The position numbers were made by a program, and so were the translations under genes. DNA of 64,000 bases, from NCBI GenBank assembly GCA_903877385.1, contig CAIRDP010000054.1, positions 124,001-188,000 of the forward strand. Reading direction: 5' to 3'. Under the pieces are notes generated by a model. That model worked only from the letters and a program-made list of their open reading frames with translations, was not told the DNA's origin and did no database searches. Positions 1-8,656 of this stretch are shown here, in pieces. The number at the start of each line of letters is the position of its first letter. The stretch's first letter is position 1. The DNA is from an uncultured Bacteroidales bacterium (lineage in GTDB: Bacteria > Bacteroidota > Bacteroidia > Bacteroidales > FEN-979).

Positions 1-1
1 G

Positions 2-412
2 GCCGACTCCACCATGTCGATTATCAAAAAGAATGAACTTCTTATCGAGATCCGCAAAGAACTGGACCAGCAAAAAAAGCTTCTTGGAAATCAATACCCC
101 TCGTATTTATTCGAACGTATCCATTCGCTTATCCGGAAAAATATGACAACCAACCAGGACTGGCAGATTTTTGAGGAACTGTTTGACCAGGCGCACCAGG
201 ATTTCTTTAAACGCTTAAAATTGTCCTATCCCGGGCTTACCCAAAGTGATTTAAAACTTTGTGCCTATTTAAAACTAAATCTGTCGTCAAAGGAAATTGC
301 TCCCTTGCTGAATATCAGTTTCCGTGGAGTTGAAACCCGGAGGTACCGGCTCAGGAAAAGGCTTGACCTGTCACTTGACAGTAACCTTGTAGAATTCATT
401 ATGCAGTTTTGA
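2..412 (+). CDS. C-terminal part of a LuxR-type HTH regulator (5' end outside window)
   Basis: The reading frame is open to the first base of the window, so this is the C-terminal end of a longer protein; the ATG at 14 is probably internal. The visible 137 or so residues contain a helical segment followed by a LuxR/GerE-like helix-turn-helix (LTQSDLKLCAYLKLNLSSKE, then a recognition helix around GVETRRYRLRKRL). In Bacteroidota this end is typical of large regulators with a propeller (Reg_prop) and Y_Y_Y sensor region, a membrane segment and an HTH; that upstream part is inferred, not seen. It sits 294 bp upstream of the susC-like gene on the same strand and is the obvious candidate regulator of the polysaccharide locus that follows. 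A small A/T-rich inverted repeat (438-465) follows the stop and could be a weak terminator. Confidence 0.75.
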   Translation, partial: ADSTMSIIKKNELLIEIRKELDQQKKLLGNQYPSYLFERIHSLIRKNMTTNQDWQIFEELFDQAHQDFFKRLKLSYPGLTQSDLKLCAYLKLNLSSKEIAPLLNISFRGVETRRYRLRKRLDLSLDSNLVEFIMQF

Positions 413-538
413 TTCATGGAATGAACACTTCAGTCGGATTATTATCAGCTTGTTGAAATAATAATTTTAATGCTGTATATCATATTGTTAAATCATTTTT
501 TAAGTGATTGGCGTAATAATGACGTAATCCTATATTAG

Positions 539-578
539 CCTCTTCACTCGGGTGGTGTATTAGTGCGGGTGAAAGAGG
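539..578. promoter_or_regulatory. Inverted repeat upstream of the susC-like gene
   Basis: CCTCTTCACTCG (539-550) pairs with CGGGTGAAAGAGG (566-578), with one bulged base, across a 15-base centre. It lies in the 293-bp non-coding leader (413-705), about 130 bp before the susC start. It could be an operator for the upstream HTH regulator or an RNA hairpin in the leader; the sequence does not decide between them. The rest of the leader is A/T-rich, with no convincing TAnnTTTG box; TATTTTTTG near 662 is only a partial match. Confidence 0.4.
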
Positions 579-705
579 TGAACATTTTAATCAAGTCCGT
601 TGTATCTTGGTCCTGAGATTTATTACAAATCGCATTTGTCTGATTTCGTGCAACTTAATAATATTTTTTGTTTTTTTCACACAATACTAAATCAAACAAC
701 GGCCT

Positions 706-3700
706 ATGATTAAATCATTTACGCTATTACAAAAGGTAGTTTCCAAACGGGCAATAGTTTCAGTAATCCTGCTGTTGTCTGTTACGTCTATTGCTTTTGC
801 ACAGGTTAGGACTGTTAAAGGGACGGTCACTGCTTCTGATTCCCGGGAAACTCTTCCCGGAACTACAGTCAGGCTGAAAGACAGTCCTACGGGTACCGTT
901 ACCGATATTGACGGGAAATACAGCATACAAGTAAAACAGGATAAGGCAATACTGGTGTTTTCTTTTATCGGTTATACCACCCAGGAGATTGAGGTAAAGA
1001 CCCAGAAAATACTGGATGTGGTACTTGAGCCGGCGAAAATTTCCTTGCAGGAGGTGGTGGTTGTCGGGTACGGCACACTGAGAAAGAGCGATCTGACTGG
1101 TTCTGTCGGTTCTTTAAAATCAGAAGATATTACAAAAATCACGGCTCTTGACCCTGTGCAAAGCCTGCAGGGGAAAGTGGCTGGTGTTCAGGTAGCAAGT
1201 TTATCGGGAACACCAGGGGAAAGCCCCATGGTCCTTATCAGAGGTGTAGGTACCTTTAATAATTCCTCCCCAATTTACGTGGTTGACGGAAATATCCTGG
1301 ATGACATATCTTTCCTGAACTCGGCCGATATAAAATCGATGGAAGTTCTGAAGGATGCTTCCGCAACGGCTATGTACGGTTCCAGGGGCGCCAACGGGGT
1401 AATCATTGTTACAACGAAAAGCGGCTCGGCTGTTGAAGGCAAGACCACTTTCAGTGTAACAGGGGAATATGGGCTGCAGAGTGTTGTAAAAGACATTAAA
1501 TTGTTAAACGGGCATGACTTTGCAGTAATTGCAAACCGTATATCCCCGGGCACCTATAACAATGTTGATGCTGTGTCCAGTACCGACTGGCAGAAACTCA
1601 TCTTTCACGTTGCCCCTGTTTATAATTTCCAGGTTTCAGCGACCGGGGCCTCAAAAGCCGTGCAATACTACCTTGGGTTGGGTTATTTTAAACAGGATGG
1701 TATAATTGATAAATCTAATTACCAGAGATTTACGGTTAAATTTGACAATACCTTCAATTTAGCACCATGGTTCAAGTTCGGTACTAATATTACACTGACA
1801 CCATTCTCCCAACAGATCGCCCCGGATGTTACCTACCAGGCTTACAGGGCAATTCCTACAATTGCACCGTATTATTCCAACGGGCAATTCGCGGCCCTTG
1901 ACGGTGTTGGCAACCCCTTGGCCGATCTTGAAAATTCCAACAATTTCCGTAAAGGAGTCAGGGGGGTCGGAAATATGTTTGCCGAGCTTACTTTCCTGAA
2001 ATCCATAACGTTAAAATCGAGTATTGGCATTGATGGGGAGTATGACAAAGCCGAAAGTTTCACCCCCAAATTCACTGTCTTTGAACCAAACGGATCGCCT
2101 TCCCAGCAATACAACCAGTATCCTACCCTGAGCAAGGCCTGGAGCGACAACCTTACCTGGCTTTGGGAAAACACCATTTCCTATGTAAAAGACATTAAAA
2201 AGCATTCTGTAAATGCGGTTGTTGGATACACCATGCAGAACACAACTTCCGAGAGTGTAGGCCTTACCGGGAAGAATATTATCCGTGATGGCCCGAATTA
2301 CTGGTACATCAATCCCAATTACATTTATGACGCTGCAAACGGGGTGAATACAATCAGTTCTATTTATAATTCAGTCAATCCTGACCAATATTATTCAATG
2401 ATCTCCTTTCTTGGCCGTATCAATTATACCTTCGACAGGAGATATATTTTAACAGTCACTTTCCGTGGCGACGGTTCATCCAAATTCATACAGCAGAACC
2501 GCTGGGGATATTTTCCCTCAGTCGCTGCCGGATGGAACATCACCTCCGAGAAATTCATGAAGAATATCAGCTTCCTTTCAAACCTTAAGCTCAGGGCCAG
2601 TTGGGGCCAGGTTGGGAATGACAAGATCCCATATACAGGACGCTATTCACAGGTCGATAATAGCCTGATTACGATTTTTGGAGCCACATCCTCTTCTAAT
2701 CCGGCCGCTTCCTATGGTCTGCTTGGAAACCCGAACCTGAAATGGGAAGTGACTTCACAAACCGATATCGGGCTTGAAACTGGATTTCTCAATAACAGGC
2801 TTACCGGTGAATTTGATTTTTATTATAAAAAAACCGACAATATCTTGGTTCCCTTGTCCATCCCGGGATATTTCGGGAATGGAGCCGGACAGCAGGAGTG
2901 GTTTAATGCCGCATCAATATTGAACAGGGGGTTCGAGTTTAATGTAAGCTGGAAGGATAAAATCGGGCAACTCAAGTACGGGCTTGGTTTTCTTGGTACT
3001 ATAAACCATAACGAAGTGCTCAGTATTGGGGGAAACAGCGGAGTTGATTCTGTGTTATTAGGAGGTTATCTTGGGAACGGTATCCCTGTGACCCGGAGCA
3101 AAGTCGGTTTGCCGGTAGGAGCCTTTTATGGATATGAGACTGACGGTATATTCCAGACGCAAGCCGAGCTGAATGCCTACCCGCATATGTCGGGGGCAGG
3201 CGTTGGAGACCTCCGCTTCGTGGATGTGAACCATGATGGAAAAATCGACGGCAAGGACCGTACATTCATAGGGTCGCCTATCCCCACTTTTATCTTTGGG
3301 TTTAACCTCGATCTTGAATACAAGGGGTTTGATTTTTCGGTGAACATCCAGGGACAAACAGGCAATAAAATCTTTAACGCAAAGGATGCAGTCAGACCTG
3401 ATCCTTATAATTTCGAAACCAATGTCATGAGCGGTTGGTATGCAGCAGGCACAAGTTACACCGAACCGCGAGCTTCATACGGAGGGTATAACTACATACC
3501 ATCCGACAGGTTTATACAGGACGGTTCCTTTGTGAGAATTCGCAACCTGATCCTTGGATACACTCTTCCACAGAAACTCAGTACAAAGATCTGTATGCAA
3601 AAACTGCGTTTCTATTTAAAAGTGGATAACCTGTACACGTTTTCCAAGTTCACAGGATACTCTCCCGAAATAGGGAGTTCGAATGTCCTTTCCAGCGGTA

Positions 3701-3762
3701 TTGATAACGGCGGATATCCTATTACTGCTTTATATGCGTTTGGTATTAATATTTCAATGTAA
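706..3762 (+). CDS. SusC/RagA-family TonB-linked outer membrane receptor
   Basis: Outer-membrane TonB-dependent transporter that takes up glycan fragments together with a SusD partner. Residues 1-33 form a signal peptide ending ...SIAFAQ. Residues about 38-112 are the carboxypeptidase-regulatory-like N-terminal domain of SusC proteins (GTVTASDSRETLPGTTVRLK). The TonB-box/plug motif EVVVVGYGTLRKSDLTGSV begins at residue 116, followed by the plug (VLIRGVGT, PIYVVDG, MYGSRGANGVIIVTTKSG) and a long beta-barrel to the C-terminus. At 1018 residues it has the normal length for the family. The susD-like gene starts 5 bp after its stop, so the two are co-translated. It is the first gene of the locus. 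The predicted substrate, beta-1,2-glucan, comes only from the downstream enzymes. Confidence 0.95.
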   Translation: MIKSFTLLQKVVSKRAIVSVILLLSVTSIAFAQVRTVKGTVTASDSRETLPGTTVRLKDSPTGTVTDIDGKYSIQVKQDKAILVFSFIGYTTQEIEVKTQKILDVVLEPAKISLQEVVVVGYGTLRKSDLTGSVGSLKSEDITKITALDPVQSLQGKVAGVQVASLSGTPGESPMVLIRGVGTFNNSSPIYVVDGNILDDISFLNSADIKSMEVLKDASATAMYGSRGANGVIIVTTKSGSAVEGKTTFSVTGEYGLQSVVKDIKLLNGHDFAVIANRISPGTYNNVDAVSSTDWQKLIFHVAPVYNFQVSATGASKAVQYYLGLGYFKQDGIIDKSNYQRFTVKFDNTFNLAPWFKFGTNITLTPFSQQIAPDVTYQAYRAIPTIAPYYSNGQFAALDGVGNPLADLENSNNFRKGVRGVGNMFAELTFLKSITLKSSIGIDGEYDKAESFTPKFTVFEPNGSPSQQYNQYPTLSKAWSDNLTWLWENTISYVKDIKKHSVNAVVGYTMQNTTSESVGLTGKNIIRDGPNYWYINPNYIYDAANGVNTISSIYNSVNPDQYYSMISFLGRINYTFDRRYILTVTFRGDGSSKFIQQNRWGYFPSVAAGWNITSEKFMKNISFLSNLKLRASWGQVGNDKIPYTGRYSQVDNSLITIFGATSSSNPAASYGLLGNPNLKWEVTSQTDIGLETGFLNNRLTGEFDFYYKKTDNILVPLSIPGYFGNGAGQQEWFNAASILNRGFEFNVSWKDKIGQLKYGLGFLGTINHNEVLSIGGNSGVDSVLLGGYLGNGIPVTRSKVGLPVGAFYGYETDGIFQTQAELNAYPHMSGAGVGDLRFVDVNHDGKIDGKDRTFIGSPIPTFIFGFNLDLEYKGFDFSVNIQGQTGNKIFNAKDAVRPDPYNFETNVMSGWYAAGTSYTEPRASYGGYNYIPSDRFIQDGSFVRIRNLILGYTLPQKLSTKICMQKLRFYLKVDNLYTFSKFTGYSPEIGSSNVLSSGIDNGGYPITALYAFGINISM

Positions 3763-3767
3763 AGACC

Positions 3768-5258
3768 ATGAAAGCGAAAACATCAATATTATTCATACTT
3801 GCAATTTCAGGGCTCCTTGCTGTTCCAGGCTGTAAAAAATTTCTGCAGAAAGATTTGCAGGGAACAATGACACAGGAGTCATTCCCGGTATCTGCATCAG
3901 ATGCCCTTCTCGCAACCAACGCGGTTTATACCACAACCCGGGAATGGTATTATCATTCAGGCGGGTATCCTATCCTTGACATCATGTCGGACGATGCCCG
4001 CAAAGGAAGCAATCCATCGGACCAGTTGAATACCGTAGGGCCATATGACAACTTCAAGATTACCACGACCCAGGACGGCCTTGACCGCTGGTGGTCCGAA
4101 ATGTATGTAGGTATTAAACGTGCAAATGTGGTTATAGAGAAGGTTCCTTTGATTTCTATGGATACTGCCCTTCAGAACCGATACCTGGCTGAGGCTCATT
4201 TCCTGAGGGGGCTCTTTTATTTCGACATGGTACGTGCCTGGGGAGGAGTACCTCTTGTTACCACCACCACTCCTCCTCTTAAGCTCTCAAGATCATCGGA
4301 GACGGAAACCTTTGCTCTTGTCATGGCCGACCTCCTTTATGCCGAAAGCCATTTGCCTTTACGTAACAGTTATTCCTCTACCGATCTGGGAAGAGCGACA
4401 AAGGGAGCCGCAGATGCATTACTGGCAAGGGTTTATCTTTTCAGGAAAGATTTTCCAAATGCTGAAAAATATGCCAAACTGGTCATCAGTTCCAACCAGT
4501 ATTCACTTGAGCCCGATTTTATAGACGCTAACGGGGTGAACGGTAATAACGGCCCGGAATCAATTTTTGAAGTCGGAGCGATACAAAATGAAGGGACAGA
4601 AGGCGGGGGCGACCAGTATGCAAATACCCAGGGAGTAAGGGGAACCCCAAACCGCGGATGGGGTTTCAACCGACCGACTCCCTCCCTTACAAATTCATTT
4701 GAAGCAGGAGATCCCCGACTGAAAGGGACTGTGATCAGTCTGAAAGACACTATTGACGGAGTTATTATCATAGGGGATGGTTCAACACCGGCTGTAACTA
4801 AAGATTCAGCCGGAAACATTCTGGAAGTCCAGTGCTATAACAGGAAAGTCTGGGTTCCGGGGACTAGCACTGCCAGCCAATGGGCCCATCACAGAAGGCT
4901 GATCAGGTATGCTGATGTGCTTTTAATGGCAGCAGAAGCCCTGAATGAGGACAATAATCCGACAGAAGCGCTGTTATATCTTAACATGGTCAGGGCAAGG
5001 GCCAGGAACGGGAACCCCGGCATTCTCCCGGATATCACAACAACCAGCCAAAGTGAACTACGTGACATTATCTTTAATGAGAGAAGGCATGAACTGGCGA
5101 TGGAAGGCTGGAGATTCTGGGACCTCATCAGGACAGGGAGGGCACCCGCTGTTCTTGGTCCCCTGGGCTTTATTACCGGGACCCACGAACACCTTCCCAT
5201 TCCCCAGAGCGAAATTGATATTTCACAAGGAAGTTTAACACAAAATCCAGGATATTAA
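3768..5258 (+). CDS. SusD/RagB-family glycan-binding lipoprotein
   Basis: Surface lipoprotein that caps the SusC barrel and binds the glycan. The lipoprotein signal ends AVPGC with the lipidated Cys at residue 22. The SusD TPR-like features follow: QNRYLAEAHFLRGLFYFDMV (about 135-155), a central loop-rich binding region, and the conserved C-terminal block RYADVLLMAAEALNE, NMVRARA, IFNERRHELAMEGWRFWDL. The 496-residue length is usual. It lies 5 bp after the susC-like gene and 34 bp before the LamG lipoprotein. The family assignment is secure; the ligand is inferred from the locus. Confidence 0.95.
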   Translation: MKAKTSILFILAISGLLAVPGCKKFLQKDLQGTMTQESFPVSASDALLATNAVYTTTREWYYHSGGYPILDIMSDDARKGSNPSDQLNTVGPYDNFKITTTQDGLDRWWSEMYVGIKRANVVIEKVPLISMDTALQNRYLAEAHFLRGLFYFDMVRAWGGVPLVTTTTPPLKLSRSSETETFALVMADLLYAESHLPLRNSYSSTDLGRATKGAADALLARVYLFRKDFPNAEKYAKLVISSNQYSLEPDFIDANGVNGNNGPESIFEVGAIQNEGTEGGGDQYANTQGVRGTPNRGWGFNRPTPSLTNSFEAGDPRLKGTVISLKDTIDGVIIIGDGSTPAVTKDSAGNILEVQCYNRKVWVPGTSTASQWAHHRRLIRYADVLLMAAEALNEDNNPTEALLYLNMVRARARNGNPGILPDITTTSQSELRDIIFNERRHELAMEGWRFWDLIRTGRAPAVLGPLGFITGTHEHLPIPQSEIDISQGSLTQNPGY

Positions 5259-5292
5259 AATCTTTATTGTTTAATTTAAAAATCACACGTTT

Positions 5293-6558
5293 ATGAGAAA
5301 ACAAATTATCGCGTTAAATGTTTTACTTCTTGCACTGGTGGTGTTCATCGGTGTCATCAGTTGTAAAAAATCGAGTGACAACACTGTCACTTTCGGACTG
5401 TCCTCCATTAAGGCTGGTACCATAGATCTGAACGGAGCCACACCCCCGGTCAATGTACCGCCCAACGCTGTCATTACTGCCGCTTTTTCTGTCGCAGTCA
5501 ACCCGGCAACCGCAACCTCAACAACTATCAAATTGTTACGTGGTTTTGATACAGTTTACGTATCTTCAACAATTACTGTGACCGGAAGCGTAATAACGAT
5601 CACCCCATCGACCGATCTTGGGAACGGAACTGCATACCAGCTCAGTTTCTCAGGCCTGATGTCAACCGATGGACAGGGTTTAGCCCCTTTTACAAGGGCA
5701 TTTGTAACAATCGGGACCTTTGCACCCAGCGGAGCTGTCGCTTATTATAATTTTGAAGGCAACGCCAACGACCAGGTAGGCACATGGAATCCATCCCCAA
5801 CCGGGATTGTTGACCTTACTTATGCAGCTTCTTATTCTACAGCAGCCGGTCAGTGCGCAGCTTTTAACGGAACATCCACTATCATTGAAATCCCCAATGG
5901 CGACCAGCTGGATAACACAACCGATTTCACTATCGCTTTCTGGGTTAAAGCCAATTCAGTAGGTCATGTTGACTCATTAGGAAATCCCAAAGGCCAGTTT
6001 GTTTTTGGTCTTGGAGCTTTCAAAGGATTCGAGTTTGAAATGTCGGGAGATTACAGTTCATGCAAACTCTCAGCTTCATATCGTCTTGCCAATGATTCCA
6101 CTTCTTCCGAAGACCTCTGGTTTGCTGGTGACGGCAATCTCGGCTGGCAGGGATGGACCTATTGCAGGGACCTCACCCAGTCGGGTGGTGTTGCAGGCCT
6201 GTTAAAAGACAAATGGGCATTCGTGACCTGTGTCTATAACAGCACTTCGAAGATCGGAGCCATGTATATCAATGGGCAGATCATGAAAACACAGGACTTT
6301 AACCTCTGGCCGGCTGGCGATCCCAAGACAGGTGTCAAGGGCCTGAAGTATGGCGGCGTTACTCCCGATGTATATCCTATTCTTGCCCTTGGTCATATCT
6401 TTTCAAGGAATTCAACCATGTGGTCCGATCAATCCTGGGCCAGATACTCTTCACAATATGCCAATCATTTCGGTGGCTGGCTTGATGATCTCAGAATTTA
6501 CCACAGGCCACTTTCAGCTAACGAAATTGTCCTGATGTACAATTCTGCAAAACCATAA
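5293..6558 (+). CDS. Ig-like/LamG-domain surface lipoprotein, probable surface glycan-binding protein
   Basis: A 421-residue lipoprotein; the signal ends GVISC with Cys at residue 24. Residues about 35-140 form a bacterial Ig-like (Big_5-type) domain (AVITAAFSVAVNPATATSTTI ... GTAYQLSFSGLMSTDGQGL). Residues about 145-415 form a concanavalin/LamG-like jelly roll (VAYYNFEGNANDQVGTW, DFTIAFWVKA, WAFVTCVYNSTSKIGAMYING, GGWLDDLRIYHRPLSANEI). It directly follows susC/susD, the usual place for the surface glycan-binding protein (SGBP) of a PUL. The N-terminal Ig-like domain resembles that of the next gene, which suggests both are presented on the cell surface on similar stalks. No catalytic motif was recognised. 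A strong terminator follows. Confidence 0.8.
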   Translation: MRKQIIALNVLLLALVVFIGVISCKKSSDNTVTFGLSSIKAGTIDLNGATPPVNVPPNAVITAAFSVAVNPATATSTTIKLLRGFDTVYVSSTITVTGSVITITPSTDLGNGTAYQLSFSGLMSTDGQGLAPFTRAFVTIGTFAPSGAVAYYNFEGNANDQVGTWNPSPTGIVDLTYAASYSTAAGQCAAFNGTSTIIEIPNGDQLDNTTDFTIAFWVKANSVGHVDSLGNPKGQFVFGLGAFKGFEFEMSGDYSSCKLSASYRLANDSTSSEDLWFAGDGNLGWQGWTYCRDLTQSGGVAGLLKDKWAFVTCVYNSTSKIGAMYINGQIMKTQDFNLWPAGDPKTGVKGLKYGGVTPDVYPILALGHIFSRNSTMWSDQSWARYSSQYANHFGGWLDDLRIYHRPLSANEIVLMYNSAKP

Positions 6559-6582
6559 TAAGAAGTTTCTTTCAGATCCTTT

Positions 6583-6618
6583 GGGAGGGTTCCGGTTAAT
6601 TACCGGCCCTCCCTTTTT
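6583..6618 (+). terminator. Rho-independent terminator after the susCD-LamG genes
   Basis: GGGAGGGTTCCGG and CCGGCCCTCCC form a strong hairpin (6583-6613) around TTAATTA, followed by TTTTT. It lies between the binding/uptake genes and the first enzyme gene. It would therefore attenuate read-through, giving more SusCD/LamG than enzymes; this last step is inference. Confidence 0.8.
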
Positions 6619-6650
6619 ATCCTGATAATTTTCATCTCACGGATGTTTGT

Positions 6651-8630
6651 ATGAATAACCGGAATAATATTTTATTGCTTGTTTTTATCTTACTTTTATT
6701 AATTACTTCCTGCCGTAAACAGTCTGATACTTCTTCTTCAAATGTTCTCCAGATTAAAAATGTTACTGCAGGAACAACTCCCATTACATTGCAGGGGCCG
6801 AATAAAAATATTCCGGCCGACAGTACAATCAGCCTGTACTTTGATCATAAGCTCGACACATCAACGGTCTCAAAAAGCATAATAATTTCAGGTCCCGATA
6901 AGCTTCCCGTAGATTTTATAAGCGGGTTTTCTCCTGATTTCACCGTGGCGCTGATCCGTCCGCGCCTGTCACTGAATGTACTCAGCGATTACACCCTCAG
7001 TATATCTTCAGGCATAAAGGGGGCTGCAGGTGAATCCTACCCAGGGGCAGTTTATTCTTTTACGACCGCCACTGGCAAACTTAAACTTGAAACCATTACT
7101 GTCAACAGCATACCGTTTCCCTCAAACGTCCATCTGCGGGAAGTAAACCGCAACAATGTAAACATTCAGCTGAGATTCTCCCAACCTCTCGACACCGCAA
7201 ATTCCAGGGTCATCTTTTCCCTATCGGGCAACCAGGTAGTAAAAATATTCTTTTCGGCCGATTTCAAATCCGTTACAATTAATAATTCGACAGCACTGAG
7301 GGGATATTCCAGGTACTACTTTACCGTCATGAACAGCCTGAAAGGTAAAAACGGCTTTTCATATGACGGGTACTATAATTATTTTTTTTCATCTCTTGAT
7401 TCGACTCAGAAATTCCCTACCATTTCGGATGACGAGTTGCTCACCCTCATCCAGCAAAAAACCTTCAGCTATTTTTATGATTTTGCCCATCCAGCCTGTG
7501 GTATGGCCAGGGAGAGAAATTCTTCGGGAGATGTTGTTACAACCGGAGGTTCAGGTTTCGGGATCATGGCGCTGGTTGTGGGGATGAACAGGAACTTCAT
7601 TACAAGGGAACAGGGGATGACAAGGCTTTCAAAGATACTTGGGTTCCTCGAAACCTGCGATCGCTTTCATGGAGCCTGGCCGCACTGGATGGATGGCACT
7701 ACAGGGAAAACTGTACCATTTACAGTAAAAGATGATGGAGGGGATCTTGTGGAAACGTCCTATATGGTCGAAGGCCTTATTACAATGCGACAATACCTGA
7801 ATGCCGCCGATGTGACTGAAAGTGCTCTGATTGGCAGGATAGATGCACTTACCAATGCAGTGGAATATGACTGGTTTACCAGGGGAGAGAATGTGCTTTA
7901 CTGGCACTGGTCGCCTGATTACGGCTGGGCTATGAATATGCAGATCCGCGGATATGATGAAACTCTTATAACCTATATTATTGCAGGAACATCAACAACA
8001 CACCCGATAAGTGCATCCGTGTATCAGCAGGGATATGCCCAGAACGGTTCAATAAAAAACGGGAAAAGCTTTTACGGTTATGTGCTGGCTCTTGGAGAGG
8101 ATTACGGAGGCCCTTTATTTTTCACACATTATTCTTACCTGGGGCTGGACCCGAGAAATCTGACAGACCAGTACGCAAATTACTGGCAGCAGAATGTCAA
8201 CCAGTCAATGATCAATTACTCATACTGCGTGGCCAACCCTCATCATTATTCCTGTTATAGTGCAAACTCCTGGGGCCTCACGGCCAGTGACACTCCCGAT
8301 GGCTATGGCGCCCAGTCTCCGACTAACGACGTTGGGGTGATCACACCAACTGCCGCTGTTTCGGCACTTCCTTACACCCCGGTCCAGTCCATGAATGCTA
8401 TCAGGTTCTATTATTATATACTGGGCGACAGGTTATGGGGAACTTATGGTTTTTATGATGCATTTGATGTTACCGACGAATGGTGGGCCGATTCCTACCT
8501 TGCTATTGACGAGGGCCCCATTGTGAGCATGATAGAAAACTACCGGTCCCAGTTGCTATGGAACCTGTTCATGAGCAATCCTCAAGTAAATGCATCCCTG
8601 ACAAAACTTGGTTTTACATATAAAAAGTAA
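6651..8630 (+). CDS. Glucoamylase-like (GH144-type) lipoprotein, probable endo-beta-1,2-glucanase
   Basis: Lipoprotein signal ending LITSC, Cys at residue 21. Residues about 35-250 hold two Ig-like domains, the first similar to that of the preceding LamG protein. Residues about 255-655 are the (alpha/alpha)6 glucoamylase-like domain (Pfam 'Glycoamylase' family, CAZy GH144). Recognisable blocks are QQKTFSYFYDFAHP, VVTTGGSGFGIMALVVGMNR, GGDLVETSYMVEGL (D365, E368), GYDETLITYIIA, WGLTASDTPDGY and WWADSYLAIDEGPIVSMIENY. Characterised GH144 members cleave beta-1,2-glucan internally to sophoro-oligosaccharides. Surface location is inferred from the lipid anchor and Ig stalk. It is the first enzyme gene of the PUL and lies 27 bp before the GH3 gene. 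Confidence 0.85.
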   Translation: MNNRNNILLLVFILLLLITSCRKQSDTSSSNVLQIKNVTAGTTPITLQGPNKNIPADSTISLYFDHKLDTSTVSKSIIISGPDKLPVDFISGFSPDFTVALIRPRLSLNVLSDYTLSISSGIKGAAGESYPGAVYSFTTATGKLKLETITVNSIPFPSNVHLREVNRNNVNIQLRFSQPLDTANSRVIFSLSGNQVVKIFFSADFKSVTINNSTALRGYSRYYFTVMNSLKGKNGFSYDGYYNYFFSSLDSTQKFPTISDDELLTLIQQKTFSYFYDFAHPACGMARERNSSGDVVTTGGSGFGIMALVVGMNRNFITREQGMTRLSKILGFLETCDRFHGAWPHWMDGTTGKTVPFTVKDDGGDLVETSYMVEGLITMRQYLNAADVTESALIGRIDALTNAVEYDWFTRGENVLYWHWSPDYGWAMNMQIRGYDETLITYIIAGTSTTHPISASVYQQGYAQNGSIKNGKSFYGYVLALGEDYGGPLFFTHYSYLGLDPRNLTDQYANYWQQNVNQSMINYSYCVANPHHYSCYSANSWGLTASDTPDGYGAQSPTNDVGVITPTAAVSALPYTPVQSMNAIRFYYYILGDRLWGTYGFYDAFDVTDEWWADSYLAIDEGPIVSMIENYRSQLLWNLFMSNPQVNASLTKLGFTYKK

Positions 8631-8656
8631 TCCCTGTATATTAAATTTATACACTC

